Shown here one piece after another: positions 52,978-62,252 of a stretch of 64,000 bases of DNA. This DNA comes from Miltoncostaea oceani (lineage in GTDB: Bacteria; Actinomycetota; Thermoleophilia; Miltoncostaeales; Miltoncostaeaceae). The stretch is from NCBI RefSeq assembly GCF_018141545.1, contig NZ_CP064356.1, positions 2,803,001 through 2,867,000 of the forward strand, written 5' to 3'. A model generated the notes under the pieces. That model was not told where the DNA came from, did not search any database, and was given only the letters and a program-made list of their open reading frames with translations. Made by a program: the position numbers and the translations under genes. The stretch's first letter is position 1, and every line of letters begins with the position of its first letter.

Positions 52978-53466
52978 TCAGTGCCCGTGGTCGCCCGCCT
53001 GGATGTCCACGATCTGGTACTGGAGCGCGCCGCGCGGCGCCGGGATCGTGACCTTCTCGCCCTTCTTCTTGCCGAGGAGGGCCTTCCCGACGGGGCTCTC
53101 GTTGGAGAGGCGCTGGTTCTTGGGGTCGGCCTCGGCCGAGCCGACGATCGAGTACTCGCGCGTCGTCTTGCTCTTGACGTCCTTCAGCGTGACGCGCGCC
53201 CCGATGGAGACCGTGTCGGTCGACAGGTGCTCCGTGTCCACGACGCGGGCGTTGCGCAGCTTCTGCTCGAGCGTCTGGATGCGGTAGAAGAGCTGCGCCT
53301 GCTCGTTCTTCGCGTCGTCGTACTCCGAGTTCTCGGAGATGTCACCGAACTCGCGGGCCTCCTTGATGCGCTCGGCCACCTCGCGACGCTTCGTCGTCGA
53401 GAGGTACTCGATCTCGTCCTTGAGCTTGGCAAAGCCCTCTTCCGTCAGGATCACTTCGCGGTCCAT
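52978..53466 (-). CDS. greA: Transcription elongation factor GreA
   Basis: A 162-residue RNAP secondary-channel factor that triggers cleavage of backtracked RNA. The N-terminal coiled coil has LTEEGFAKLKDEIEYLS and the acidic tip near GDISENSEYDDAKNEQ, whose Asp/Glu position the catalytic metal. The C-terminal FKBP-like domain has VSIGARVTLKD and NESPVGKALLGKKKGE. ATG 53466. Position between dusB and lysS is shared with many Actinomycetota. Confidence 0.96.
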   Translation of the reverse strand: MDREVILTEEGFAKLKDEIEYLSTTKRREVAERIKEAREFGDISENSEYDDAKNEQAQLFYRIQTLEQKLRNARVVDTEHLSTDTVSIGARVTLKDVKSKTTREYSIVGSAEADPKNQRLSNESPVGKALLGKKKGEKVTIPAPRGALQYQIVDIQAGDHGH

Positions 53467-53541
53467 CGGGTGGGTCTCCTTCGTGTAGGAGCGGTGCGGC
53501 CCGTGAGCGGCCCGGAAAGGTAACCGCGTCGCCCCGCGTAA

Positions 53542-54597
53542 TCAAGCGGCCGCGGAGGCGTCCACGAGCGGCCGCAGGCGGTCGAGGGCGCCCTCGACGG
53601 TCGGCGCGGTGAGCATCTCGCCGAGCACGCCGTGGCCGACGTCCTGCCCCGCGAGGTACCAGGGGTAGAACTTGCGCATGAAGCCGACGACCCGGCCGTC
53701 GCCGAGCGCGAGGCGCGCGTCGCCGGCGAAGAGGGCCATCTCCTCCACGACCTCGGCGAGCGTCGGCCGCGCGCGGGGGACCCCGGAGAGGATCTCGCCG
53801 AAGACCCACGGGTTGCCGAGGGCGGCGCGCCCGACGGCGATCGCGGCGCAGCCGGTGGTGTCGAGCACCCGGCGCGCGTCCTCGGGCGTGGCGATGTCGC
53901 CGCTGGCGATGACGGGGATGCCGACGGCCTCGACCACCTCGGCGGTGATGCGGTGGTCGGCGTGCCCGCCGTACTCCTCGGCAGCGGCCCGCGGGTGCAG
54001 GCAGATCGCGGCGGCGCCGGCCGCCTCGAAGCGGCGCGCGGTCTCCAGCGGGACGGACGTGCCGGGGGTGAGGCCGCGGCGCATCTTGACCGTGACGGGG
54101 ACGTCGACGGCGCGGACCATCGCCTCGACGATGCGGGCGGCGGCCTCCGGGTCGGCGAGCAGGGCGGCGCCGGCGCCCGTCTTGCAGATCTTGGGGACGG
54201 GGCAGCCCATGTTGATGTCGACGAGGTCGGCGCCCGCGGCCTCGACCGCGCGGGCGGCCTCGACCATGGCGTCGACGTCGGCGCCGAACACCTGGACGCC
54301 GACGGGGTGCTCCCCCGGCGCGATCTGCAGCATCCCGAGCGTCTTGCGGTTGGCGTAGCGGATGCCGAAGCTCGCGATCATCTCCGACACCGTGAAGCCG
54401 GCCCCGTGGCGGCGGGACTGGCTGCGGAACGCCCAGTTGGCGATGCCCGCGAGCGGCGCCTGCACGAGCCGGTTCTCGAGCCGCAGCCCGCCGATCTCGA
54501 CGGGCTCGCGGACGGGCCAGTCGGCGGGCGGCGCGACCGGGGCGGGCGGCGGGGCGGCGGCGCGCCCCGCCAGGACGGCGCTCATGCGCTTCCTCAT
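53542..54597 (-). CDS. dusB: tRNA-dihydrouridine synthase DusB
   Basis: Reduces uridines in tRNA with NADPH and FMN. 351 residues. TIM-barrel motifs: RLVQAPLAGIANWAFR, DINMGCPVPKICKTGAGAALL (catalytic Cys; read in two pieces), VTVKMRRGL, CLHPRAAAEEYGG and IPVIASGDIATPEDARRVL. N-terminal about 30 residues are an Ala/Pro-rich extension. ATG 54597 overlaps the coaX stop by 4 bp (ATGA). Position next to lysS follows the Bacillus order. Confidence 0.95.
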   Translation of the reverse strand: MRKRMSAVLAGRAAAPPPAPVAPPADWPVREPVEIGGLRLENRLVQAPLAGIANWAFRSQSRRHGAGFTVSEMIASFGIRYANRKTLGMLQIAPGEHPVGVQVFGADVDAMVEAARAVEAAGADLVDINMGCPVPKICKTGAGAALLADPEAAARIVEAMVRAVDVPVTVKMRRGLTPGTSVPLETARRFEAAGAAAICLHPRAAAEEYGGHADHRITAEVVEAVGIPVIASGDIATPEDARRVLDTTGCAAIAVGRAALGNPWVFGEILSGVPRARPTLAEVVEEMALFAGDARLALGDGRVVGFMRKFYPWYLAGQDVGHGVLGEMLTAPTVEGALDRLRPLVDASAAA

Positions 54598-55388
54598 CGG
54601 GGGTCCCCCGTCTCCGCCGGCCGGCGGGCGTTGAGCTCGTGGACCATCCGCAGCCCCTCGAGCGTGAGCAGGGGGTCGTTCTCGTCGATCTCGACGGAGA
54701 GCGGGCAGACCAGGGCCGCGAGGCCCCCGGTGGCGAGCACGAAGGTGTCCGGCCCGAGCTCCTCCTTCATGCGGGCGACGACCCCGTCGACCATCGCGAC
54801 GGTGCCGAAGACGATGCCGGAGCGCATGCTCTCGGCGGTCGACTTGCCGATCACGCGGGGCGGGGCGACGAGGTCGACACGCGCGAGGCGGGCGGCGCGG
54901 GACGCGAGCGCGTCGAGCGAGGTCTCGATGCCGGGGGCGATCGCCCCGCCGAGGTACTCGCCGGACTCGGACACGGCGTCGAACGTGGTGGCGGTCCCGA
55001 AGTCGACGACGATGCACGGCCCGCCGTGGCGGCGGTGCGCGGCGACGGCGTTGACGATGCGGTCGGCGCCGAGCTCGCGGGGGTTGTCGATCGCGAGCGA
55101 GATGCCGGTGCGGACGCCCGGGCCGATGATGGTTGCCTCGCGGTGCAGGTACTTGACGGCGAGGGACGCGTAGGCGGCGGAGAGCGTCGGGACGACGGAC
55201 GCGACGATCATCTCGTCGAGCTCACCGAGGCTGCCGCCGCGCAGGCGGAGGATCTGGTCGTGGTCGGCCGCGAGCTCGTCGGCGGTGGCGCCGCGCTCGG
55301 TTGAGATGCGCCACTCGTGGAGGAGCTCCTCCCCCGAGTAGACCCCCGCCTGCGTCTGGGTGTTGCCGACGTCGATCGCGAGCAGCAT
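54594..55388 (-). CDS. coaX: Type III pantothenate kinase
   Basis: Phosphorylates pantothenate, the first step of CoA synthesis; the type III enzymes are insensitive to feedback by CoA. 264 residues, ASKHA fold: LLAIDVGNTQTQAGVY (2-17), DNPRELGADRIVNAVAA, VVDFGTATTFDAV, GGAIAPGIETS and VFGTVAMVDGVV. It begins 11 bases after the DUF2469 stop. Confidence 0.95.
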   Translation of the reverse strand: MLLAIDVGNTQTQAGVYSGEELLHEWRISTERGATADELAADHDQILRLRGGSLGELDEMIVASVVPTLSAAYASLAVKYLHREATIIGPGVRTGISLAIDNPRELGADRIVNAVAAHRRHGGPCIVVDFGTATTFDAVSESGEYLGGAIAPGIETSLDALASRAARLARVDLVAPPRVIGKSTAESMRSGIVFGTVAMVDGVVARMKEELGPDTFVLATGGLAALVCPLSVEIDENDPLLTLEGLRMVHELNARRPAETGDPR

Positions 55389-55399
55389 CGCGCGGGCCC

Positions 55400-55720
55400 T
55401 CAGGCGGCGGGTTCGTCGGGGGTCGCGGGCGCGTCCCCCTTCAGGATCTCGACCGTGACGTCCTGCGTCGTGTAGATCTCGACGCGCGGGATGATGCGCG
55501 TCGGGCGGTTCTTGTCCCACACCCAGACGTCCTCCATCGTGATGTGGAAGAAGGGGTAGGACGCCTGCGGCATGAAGTCCCGCTCGAAGCGGTTGCAGAG
55601 GTACGTCGCCTCCTGCGTGAGGACGCAGAAGCGGAACAGCGGGAAGACGTCGGCGTACTCCCGCTTGAGCCTCAGCTCGAGCTCGGCGTCGTACTCCTCG
55701 AGCTCGTCGGTGTGGGACAT
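55400..55720 (-). CDS. DUF2469 family protein
   Basis: A 106-residue soluble protein recognised by its acidic start (ELEEYDAELELRLKREY, 5-21) and the central EDVWVWDKNRPTRIIPRV, which matches the pattern of the mycobacterial Rv2901c-type family. No function is established. In mycobacteria it is linked with ribonuclease HII; here it lies before coaX and after folK. ATG 55720. Confidence 0.85.
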   Translation of the reverse strand: MSHTDELEEYDAELELRLKREYADVFPLFRFCVLTQEATYLCNRFERDFMPQASYPFFHITMEDVWVWDKNRPTRIIPRVEIYTTQDVTVEILKGDAPATPDEPAA

Positions 55721-55754
55721 GCCAGGTGCTCCTCGGTGCTCGGACGGCCGCCGA

Positions 55755-56282
55755 TCATAGCGCGCCCCCTCCGGGCTCCCGGGCGGGCACGAGGGCGCCG
55801 GGAACCCGCTCGGCAGGCTGCTCGACGGGGTCGAGCGCGGCGGCGAGCGACGCCAGCGCGCGACCGTCGGGGAGCGCGATGGACGGGTCGATCTCGAGCA
55901 CCGGCAGCAGCGCGAACCGCCGTTCGTGCAGGCGGGGGTGGGGGATGTCGAGGCGGGCGTCGTGCCACTCCCCGCCGTCCCAGAGCAGCAGGTCGCAGTC
56001 GATCGCGCGGGGCCCGAAGCGGATGCCACCGGGGGCGCGGCCGAGCTCCCGCTCCATCTCCTTCACCGCGTCGAGCAGCGCGGGCGGCGCGAGGTCGGAG
56101 GCGATGCGGGCGGCGGCGTTGAGGAACGCCGGCTGGTCGGTGACCTCGCGCGGCGCGGTCTCCCAGGCGCCGCTGACGGCCTCCAGCGTGTGCCGGACGG
56201 CGAGCCGGCCGAGGGCCGCCTCGAGGGCGGCGCGGCGGTCGCCGAGGTTCGCCCCGAGCCCGAGCCAGTAGCGCGCGCTCAC
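55755..56282 (-). CDS. folK: Hydroxymethyl-dihydropterin pyrophosphokinase
   Basis: Activates 6-hydroxymethyl-dihydropterin with ATP for folate synthesis. 175 residues. Visible: YWLGLGANLGDRRAALEAAL, the substrate segment DQPAFLNAAARI, ELGRAPGGIRFGPRAIDCDLLLW and IPHPRLHERRFALLPVLEI (the HPRL motif). It overlaps folB by 4 bp (56279-56282). A separate kinase gene is typical outside plants and protozoa. Confidence 0.95.
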   Translation of the reverse strand: MSARYWLGLGANLGDRRAALEAALGRLAVRHTLEAVSGAWETAPREVTDQPAFLNAAARIASDLAPPALLDAVKEMERELGRAPGGIRFGPRAIDCDLLLWDGGEWHDARLDIPHPRLHERRFALLPVLEIDPSIALPDGRALASLAAALDPVEQPAERVPGALVPAREPGGGAL

Positions 56283-56659
56283 GCCGGCGGGGTCGCGACG
56301 CGGCGCAGCGTGACGGAGGCGCCGCTGAGGGTGTGGGGGATCGCGACGTGGGGCTTGTGGACCGTCACCTCGACGGCGGCGACGCCCGGCTCGGCGAGTG
56401 CGCGGTCGGCGATCAGCCCGGCGAGGCGCTCGATCAGCTTCACGGGTGGGCCGGCGACGATCGCGACGACGGCGTCGGCGAGCGCCGCGTAGTCGACGGT
56501 GTCGCCGAGGCCGTCGGACAGGGTCGCCGTCGACGCGGCGAGGGTCATGGTCACGTCGACCACGAAGCGCTGCCCCAGGTCGGTCTCGGCGGGGTAGACG
56601 CCGTGGCGCCCGAAGGCCTCGAGACCCGTCAGGGACACGGTCAGCCGGTCGTCGCTCAT
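56279..56659 (-). CDS. folB: Dihydroneopterin aldolase
   Basis: A 126-residue folate-pathway enzyme. It yields hydroxymethyl-dihydropterin and glycolaldehyde. Visible: VSLTGLEAFGRHGVYPAE at the start (catalytic-region His and Tyr), FVVDVTM, DTVDYAALADAVVAIV, and the Lys-containing end VTVHKPHVAIP. It overlaps folP upstream by 4 bp (56656-56659). Confidence 0.94.
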   Translation of the reverse strand: MSDDRLTVSLTGLEAFGRHGVYPAETDLGQRFVVDVTMTLAASTATLSDGLGDTVDYAALADAVVAIVAGPPVKLIERLAGLIADRALAEPGVAAVEVTVHKPHVAIPHTLSGASVTLRRVATPPA

Positions 56660-57480
56660 CCCGCCTCCTCCACCGCCCGCCAGACGGCGAGGGCGTCGTG
56701 GGTCTCCCGGACGTCGTGCACCCGCAGCACCGCGGCGCCGCGGGCGACGGCGGCCAGCCCGGCGGCGACGGAGGCGGGCATGCGCTCCCCCACCTCGCGG
56801 CCGAGGAGCGCGGCGAACATGCTCTTGCGCGACACGCCGATCAGCACGGGGCGCCCGAGCGCCGCGAGTGCGGGGACGCCGGCGAGGAGGGCGAGGTTGT
56901 GCTCGAGGCGCTTCCCGAACCCGAGGCCGGGGTCGAGGATCACGTGCTCCTCGGGGATGCCGGCGTCGACGGCCGCGTCCAGGCGGCGTGCGAGGTGGTC
57001 GCGCACCTCGCCGACGACGTCGCCGTAGCGGGGGTCGGACTGCATCGTGCGGGGGTCGCCCCGCATGTGGACGAGGCAGATCGCGGCGCCGCGCTCGGCG
57101 ACGAGGGGCAGCATCGCGGGGTCGCCGCGGCCGGCGGTGACGTCGTTGACGAGCGCCGCGCCCGCGTCGAGGGCGGCGGCCGCGACGGCGGCGGAGGACG
57201 TGTCGATGGAGAGCGCGATCGGCGGCGGGTCGTCGCGGACGGCGGTGAGGACGCCGGCGAGGCGGGCGAGCTGCTCCTCCGGGGGCACCGGGTCGGCACC
57301 GGGCCGGGTGCTCTCCGCGCCGACGTCGCAGATCGCGGCGCCGTCGGCCGCCATCGCCCGGAGGCGCGCGACGGCGTCCGTCGCGGGCAGCGGGCCGTCA
57401 CCCCCCCAGAGGGAGTCGGGGGTGACGTTGAGGATCCCCATGACGCACGGGGGGTCCAGCCAGGAGAGGGGGTCGGCCAC
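56656..57480 (-). CDS. folP: Dihydropteroate synthase
   Basis: Joins para-aminobenzoate to the pterin, the sulfonamide target. 274 residues. Visible: MGILNVTPDSLWGGDG (14-29), a variant of the NVTPDSFSDGG loop, DVGAESTRPGADPV, VNDVTAGRGD, DPGLGFGKRLEHN and LIGVSRKSMFA with the essential Lys. First of the folP-folB-folK cluster. It is divergent from the HD/LuxR gene with 58 bases between starts. Confidence 0.94.
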   Translation of the reverse strand: MADPLSWLDPPCVMGILNVTPDSLWGGDGPLPATDAVARLRAMAADGAAICDVGAESTRPGADPVPPEEQLARLAGVLTAVRDDPPPIALSIDTSSAAVAAAALDAGAALVNDVTAGRGDPAMLPLVAERGAAICLVHMRGDPRTMQSDPRYGDVVGEVRDHLARRLDAAVDAGIPEEHVILDPGLGFGKRLEHNLALLAGVPALAALGRPVLIGVSRKSMFAALLGREVGERMPASVAAGLAAVARGAAVLRVHDVRETHDALAVWRAVEEAG

Positions 57481-57538
57481 CCGCCAAGGCTACGCGCGCG
57501 GGCAGCGCCGGGGCGGCGGGTCGTGCGACACTCGGCCC

Positions 57539-59095
57539 GTGGGCGAACGGCTGCGTCTCGCCGACCTGCTCGGCGGCCTCTCCATCGCGACGGACCTCGG
57601 CTTCGGCCTCCCTCCGGAGGAGGCGATGCGGAGCTGCCTCCTCGCCACCGCGCTCGCCCGCCGCGTCGGGCTCACCGAGGCCGAGGTGTCCGACGCCTTC
57701 TACACCGCCCTCCTCGGGCACGTCGGGTGCCCCGCCCTCTCCCACGAGACGGCGGCGGTCTTCGGCGACGAACGCCGCGTGACCGCCGCGGCGGCGGCGG
57801 TCCACCTGGCCGACCCCGCCGAGATCGCGGCGGGCCTCGTGCCCGCGCTGCTGGAGGGCGTGCCGAGCGCCGACCGGGGGCGGGTCGCCCGCTACGTGGC
57901 CGAGCACGGGACGGAGTTCGGCCGCATGTACGACACCGGGTCCTGCGAGGTGGCTCGCGCAACGGCCCGGCGCCTCGGCCTCGGCGCCGGCGTCGAGCGG
58001 GCCCTCCACGAGATCGGCGAGTGGTGGAACGGCGGCGGGGCGCCGCAGGGGCTGCGCGGGGACGACATCGCCGTCGTGGCCCGCATCGCCCAGGTCGCGG
58101 CCGACGCCGCGCGCCTGGACCACCTGCGCGGGCCCGACGCCGCGGTGGCGGCGCTGCGGCGCCGGGCCGGTGGCGTGCTCGACCCGGGGATCGTCGGGGC
58201 CCTGGTGGCCGACGGGACGCGCATGCTCGCCGGGTCCCGTGCGGGCGATCCGCGTACCCGCATGCTCGAGGTGGAGCCGACGCCCCACCGCGAGTACCCC
58301 CGCGCACGGCTCCCCGCCATCGCCGCCGCGTTCGGGGACCTCGCGGACCTGAAGACGCCCTTCACCCACGGGCACTCGGCGGCGGTCGCGCGGCTCAGCC
58401 GGGCCGCCGGGGAGCGCATCGGCCTCGACCCCGCCGCGGTCGCGTCCCTCGAGGTGGCGGCCCACCTCCACGACCTGGGCCGCCTCGCCGTCTCGAACGT
58501 GGTGTGGGAGAAGCCCGGCCGGTTGACCGGGGGTGAGTGGGAGCAGGTGCGGATGCACGCCTACCACTCCGAGCGGATCCTCGCGACGTCGGAGGCCCTC
58601 GCCCCGCTCGCCCGGCTGGCGGGCATGCACCACGAGCGGCTCGACGGGTCGGGGTACCACCGGGGCTGCGGGGCCCGGGACCTGCCGGTCGCCGCCCGGG
58701 TCCTCGCCGCGGCGGACGCCTGCGCGGCGATGACCCAGGACAGGCCGCACCGGCCGGCGCTCGGCGCCGAGGCCGCCGCCGACGCCCTCGCGGGGGAGGC
58801 GCGCGCGGGCCGGCTCGACCACGATGCGGTGACCGGCGTCCTCGACGCTCTCGCGGACCGGCCGCCGCGGCGTGGCCGGCGGCCGGGTCCGGGGGGCCTG
58901 AGCGCGCGCGAGGTCGAGGTGGTGCGGCTGGTCGCCGCGGGGTGCTCGAACGCCGCGATCGCGGAGCGCCTCGTCATCTCGCGGCGGACGGCCGAGCACC
59001 ACGTCCAGCACGTCTACGGGAAGCTCGGCGTGTCCAGTCGCGCCGCCGTCGCGCTGTTCGCCCACGAACACGACCTCCTCGCCACCGCCGTCTGA
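57539..59095 (+). CDS. Tandem HD-domain regulator with C-terminal LuxR helix-turn-helix
   Basis: A 518-residue cytoplasmic protein. The first HD-like half (about 1-240) has lost most metal residues (ALLGHVGC). The second half (about 270-430) has AAHLHDLGRLA and HHERLDGSGYHRG, an HD-GYP set in which GYP has become GYH. The C-terminus is a LuxR/FixJ DNA-binding domain: LSAREVEVVRLVAAGCSNAAI and SRRTAEHHVQHVYGKLGVSS. GTG 57539 is chosen from family length. The combination suggests a nucleotide- or ligand-gated transcription factor; c-di-GMP hydrolysis is not certain because of the degenerate motif. It stands alone. Confidence 0.85.
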   Translation: MGERLRLADLLGGLSIATDLGFGLPPEEAMRSCLLATALARRVGLTEAEVSDAFYTALLGHVGCPALSHETAAVFGDERRVTAAAAAVHLADPAEIAAGLVPALLEGVPSADRGRVARYVAEHGTEFGRMYDTGSCEVARATARRLGLGAGVERALHEIGEWWNGGGAPQGLRGDDIAVVARIAQVAADAARLDHLRGPDAAVAALRRRAGGVLDPGIVGALVADGTRMLAGSRAGDPRTRMLEVEPTPHREYPRARLPAIAAAFGDLADLKTPFTHGHSAAVARLSRAAGERIGLDPAAVASLEVAAHLHDLGRLAVSNVVWEKPGRLTGGEWEQVRMHAYHSERILATSEALAPLARLAGMHHERLDGSGYHRGCGARDLPVAARVLAAADACAAMTQDRPHRPALGAEAAADALAGEARAGRLDHDAVTGVLDALADRPPRRGRRPGPGGLSAREVEVVRLVAAGCSNAAIAERLVISRRTAEHHVQHVYGKLGVSSRAAVALFAHEHDLLATAV

Positions 59096-59207
59096 GGGTG
59101 AGCGACCGCGCCGCGGACGCGCAATATGGGCAGACCTACCGATGCCGGCGGGGGCGCGGCGGCCGAGGCTCACGGCCGTCACCACCGTCCGCCACCCGGA
59201 GGCCACC

Positions 59208-60050
59208 ATGAACCACCGCATCCGCTCCGTCCGCCTGTCCACCGGCGTCCGCCTGGAGTACGTCGAGCACGGCGACCCGCGCGGCGTCCCCCTCGTGTTG
59301 CTCCACGGCTACAGCGACTCGCTGCACTCGTTCGCTCCGCTGATGCGGCACCTGCCCCCGTCCCTCCGCGTCGTCGCGCCCAGCCAGCGCGGCCACGGCG
59401 ACTCGGACCGGCCGGCGGCCGGTTACGGGCCCGAGGTGTTCGCATCCGACGCGGTCGCCCTGCTGGACGCGCTCGGCATCGACCGCGCCGTCGTCCTCGG
59501 GCACTCGGGGGGCAGCTACGCCGCGCAGTACGTCGCGATCGGGGCCCCGGAGCGCACGCTCGGCCTCGTCCTGGTCGGCGCGTTCCGGTCGATGCGCGAC
59601 ATCGAGGGCGTCGACGGCCTGCGCGAGGCCGTCGCGGGCCTCGGCGACCCGGTGGACCCCGGATTCGTGCGTGACTTCCAGGCGAGCACCCTCACCCGCC
59701 CGGTTCCCCCGGGGTTCTTCGCGATGGTCGTCTCCGAGAGCCGCAAGCTGCCGGCCGCCGTCTGGCGGGCGTACCTGGAGGACTCCCTCGCGGCGGAGGT
59801 CCCGACCGAGCGGGGGCCGGTCATGGCGCCGACGCTGATCCTGTGGGGGGACCGCGACGCCTACGCCCGCAGGGCCGACCAGGAGGCGCTGGCGGACGTG
59901 ATCCCGGACGCCGAGCTGGTCGTCTACGAGGGGACGGGACACGTCCCGCACTGGGAGGAGCCGGCACGCGCCGCCGCCGACGTGGCGGCGTTCGCGCGAC
60001 GGGTCGCCGCGGACGCGGAGCCCGCCCGGCGCCCGGTGATCGCCGGCTGA
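59208..60050 (+). CDS. Alpha/beta-hydrolase
   Basis: A 280-residue hydrolase with the complete catalytic set: oxyanion motif LLHGYSDS, the nucleophile elbow GHSGGSY (Ser about 99), the acid in LWGDRDAY and the His in GTGHVPHWEEP. The cap domain covers about 125-205. ATG 59208 follows CCGGAGGCCACC, a strong Shine-Dalgarno; the frame open to 59142 is upstream extension. Closest in style to epoxide hydrolase- or haloperoxidase-like esterases; the substrate is unknown. A strong hairpin follows and ends it against ftsH. Confidence 0.9.
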   Translation: MNHRIRSVRLSTGVRLEYVEHGDPRGVPLVLLHGYSDSLHSFAPLMRHLPPSLRVVAPSQRGHGDSDRPAAGYGPEVFASDAVALLDALGIDRAVVLGHSGGSYAAQYVAIGAPERTLGLVLVGAFRSMRDIEGVDGLREAVAGLGDPVDPGFVRDFQASTLTRPVPPGFFAMVVSESRKLPAAVWRAYLEDSLAAEVPTERGPVMAPTLILWGDRDAYARRADQEALADVIPDAELVVYEGTGHVPHWEEPARAAADVAAFARRVAADAEPARRPVIAG

Positions 60051-60082
60051 GGCGGCGGGACCCGGATCCGGCCTGTCGACGG

Positions 60083-60110
60083 CGGCGGCCGCCCCGTGGG
60101 GCGGCCGCCG
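60083..60110. terminator. Shared hairpin between the hydrolase and ftsH
   Basis: A perfect 13-bp inverted repeat (60083-60095 with 60098-60110) centred on GT lies between two convergent genes, 33 bases after the hydrolase stop, and can serve both directions. Confidence 0.8.
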
Positions 60111-60153
60111 GCACTACCACTCGAAGCCCACCCCCGGGTCGGGGGGGTGGTGT

Positions 60154-62132
60154 CTACGCCTCGGTGAGGGGTTCACCGGCCCCCGGGTAGGGGAGGCGCT
60201 TGTGCTTGGGCTTGTCGGGGGCGTTCGCCAACTCCGATTCGCGGGCGAGCTCGGCGGCCTTCGCGTCGCGTTCGGCGAAGACCTCCGCCTCATCACGGCC
60301 CTCCAGCAACGCGATGAACTCGGTCCGCTCGATCGTCTCGCGGCGCAGGAGGATCTGGCTGAGGTTCTCGAGGTCCTCACGGTGCTCGGTGAGGATGTCA
60401 CGGGCCCGCTGGTGGGCCTCCTCGATGATCCTGCGGATCTCCGAATCGATCGTCCGGGCGAGGTCATCCGAGTAGTCGGGTTCCGAATGCATGTCGCGGC
60501 CGAGGAACGGCGCCCCATGGTTGTGGCCCAACACACGCGGCCCCAACTTGTCGGACATCCCGAACCGCATCGTCATCTGCTTGGCGGTGCTCGTCACCTT
60601 CTCGAGGTCGTTCGCGGCGCCCGTCGTGATCTCACTGAACACCAACTCCGCCGCCGCCCGGCCCCCAAGGTCATCGCCATCTGATCCTCGAGCTGGGCCC
60701 TGGTGGTGAGGAACTTGTCCTCCACCGGCATCGAGATCGTGTACCCCAACGCCTGGCCGCGGGACACCACCGAGATCTTGTGGACGGGGTCGGCATCCGG
60801 GAGGAAATGCCCGACCAGGGCATGCCCCATCTCGTGGTAGGCGGTCACCACCCGCTCCTTTTCGGAGAGGAGGCGGGACTTCTTCTCGGGACCCGCGATG
60901 ACACGCATGATCCCCTCCTCCAACTCGGCCTGCTCGATCAACCGCTTGCCCTTACGGGCTGCGAGCAACGCCGCCTCGTTCACGAGGTTCGCGAGATCCG
61001 CACCCGTGAACCCCGGCGTCTGACCCGCAAGGGTCATCAAGTCGATGGCCTTGGCGATCGGCTTGCCCTTGGTGTGGACCCGCAGGATCTGGGCGCGGCC
61101 ATCCCGGTCGGGGCGGTCCACCACGATCTGCCGGTCAAAGCGGCCGGGCCGAAGCAACGCCGGGTCGAGGATGTCGGGTCGGTTGGTGGCGGCGATCAAG
61201 ATGATGTTGTCCTTCGCCTCGAAACCATCCATCTCCACAAGGAGCTGGTTCAAGGTCTGCTCACGCTCGTCATGGCCACCACCGAGCCCCGCGCCACGGT
61301 GCCGGCCGACCGCGTCGATCTCATCCATGAAGATGATGCAGGGACTGGACTGCTTGGCCTGCTCGAACAGGTCCCGGACACGGCTGGCGCCGACACCGAC
61401 GAACATCTCCACGAAATCCGACCCGGAGATCGAGAAGAACGGGACACCCGCCTCACCCGCCACGGCACGCGCCAGGAGGGTCTTCCCCGTCCCCGGGGGA
61501 CCGAACAGGAGGACGCCCTTGGGGATGCGGGCCCCCAAGGCCTGGAACTTCTTCGGGTTCTCGAGGAACTCCTTGATCTCATGGAGCTCCTCCACCGCCT
61601 CATCCGCCCCCGCCACATCCTTGAAGGTGATCTTCGGGGCGTCCACCGCCATCCGCTTCGCCCGGGACTTCCCGAACGACATCACCTTCGACCCACCACC
61701 CTGCATCCGGTTCATCAGATAGATCCAGAACCCGATGAACAAAATGAACGGCGCCAACCAGATGAGACTCGACCACCACGGAGACGACGGGATCCCCTTC
61801 ACCTCGAACGGGACCTTCGCCGCCTCCAACTGGTTCACCAGGGTGTTCGAATAATCCTCGGGGTAACCGGTGGTGAACTTCGTCTCATCCTTCAAGACGA
61901 CATCCACCTCCTTCGACTCCACCTTGATCGTCGCCCGCTCCACCCGACCATCACCGATGTCCGTCACGAACTGATCGAAGGTCGGCGCCGGAGACGACGG
62001 CTCCGACGACACCACCAACCGCTGCGCCACGAACACCAACAAGATCACGATCAAAATCGGGAACGCCGCGCTCTTGAGGAACTTGTTCACCGTGCTCCAG
62101 ACAGGCGGGGGTGTTGAGCCGTCGATCGGCAC
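60154..62132 (-). CDS. ftsH: FtsH membrane AAA+ metalloprotease, reading frame broken by one base
   Basis: Degrades membrane and soluble proteins. Two frames cover it: residues 1-about 489 from 62132 down (two TM helices near 20-40 and 120-140, Walker [12 protein letters not shown], Walker [23 protein letters not shown], and the zinc site [10 protein letters not shown]), and a second frame (to 60154) with [17 protein letters not shown] and the rest of the protease domain. They would join at [14 protein letters not shown] if the run of five C (60662-60666) had six. Total length would be 659 residues. FtsH is usually essential, so a sequencing or assembly slip or an RNA-level event is likelier than loss. 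Codon choice (CAT, GAT, TTG) is less extreme than in neighbours. Confidence 0.9.
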
Positions 62133-62252
62133 GCGCGACGAGCTGCTTGACCGCCGGGCGGGACGCGATCCCTGCGTCCGAGGATAGCAGCGCCCTCCCC
62201 GCCCCCCGCTCCCCCCGCCGCGGGGTCCCCGGACCCGCTCACGACGGTGGGG

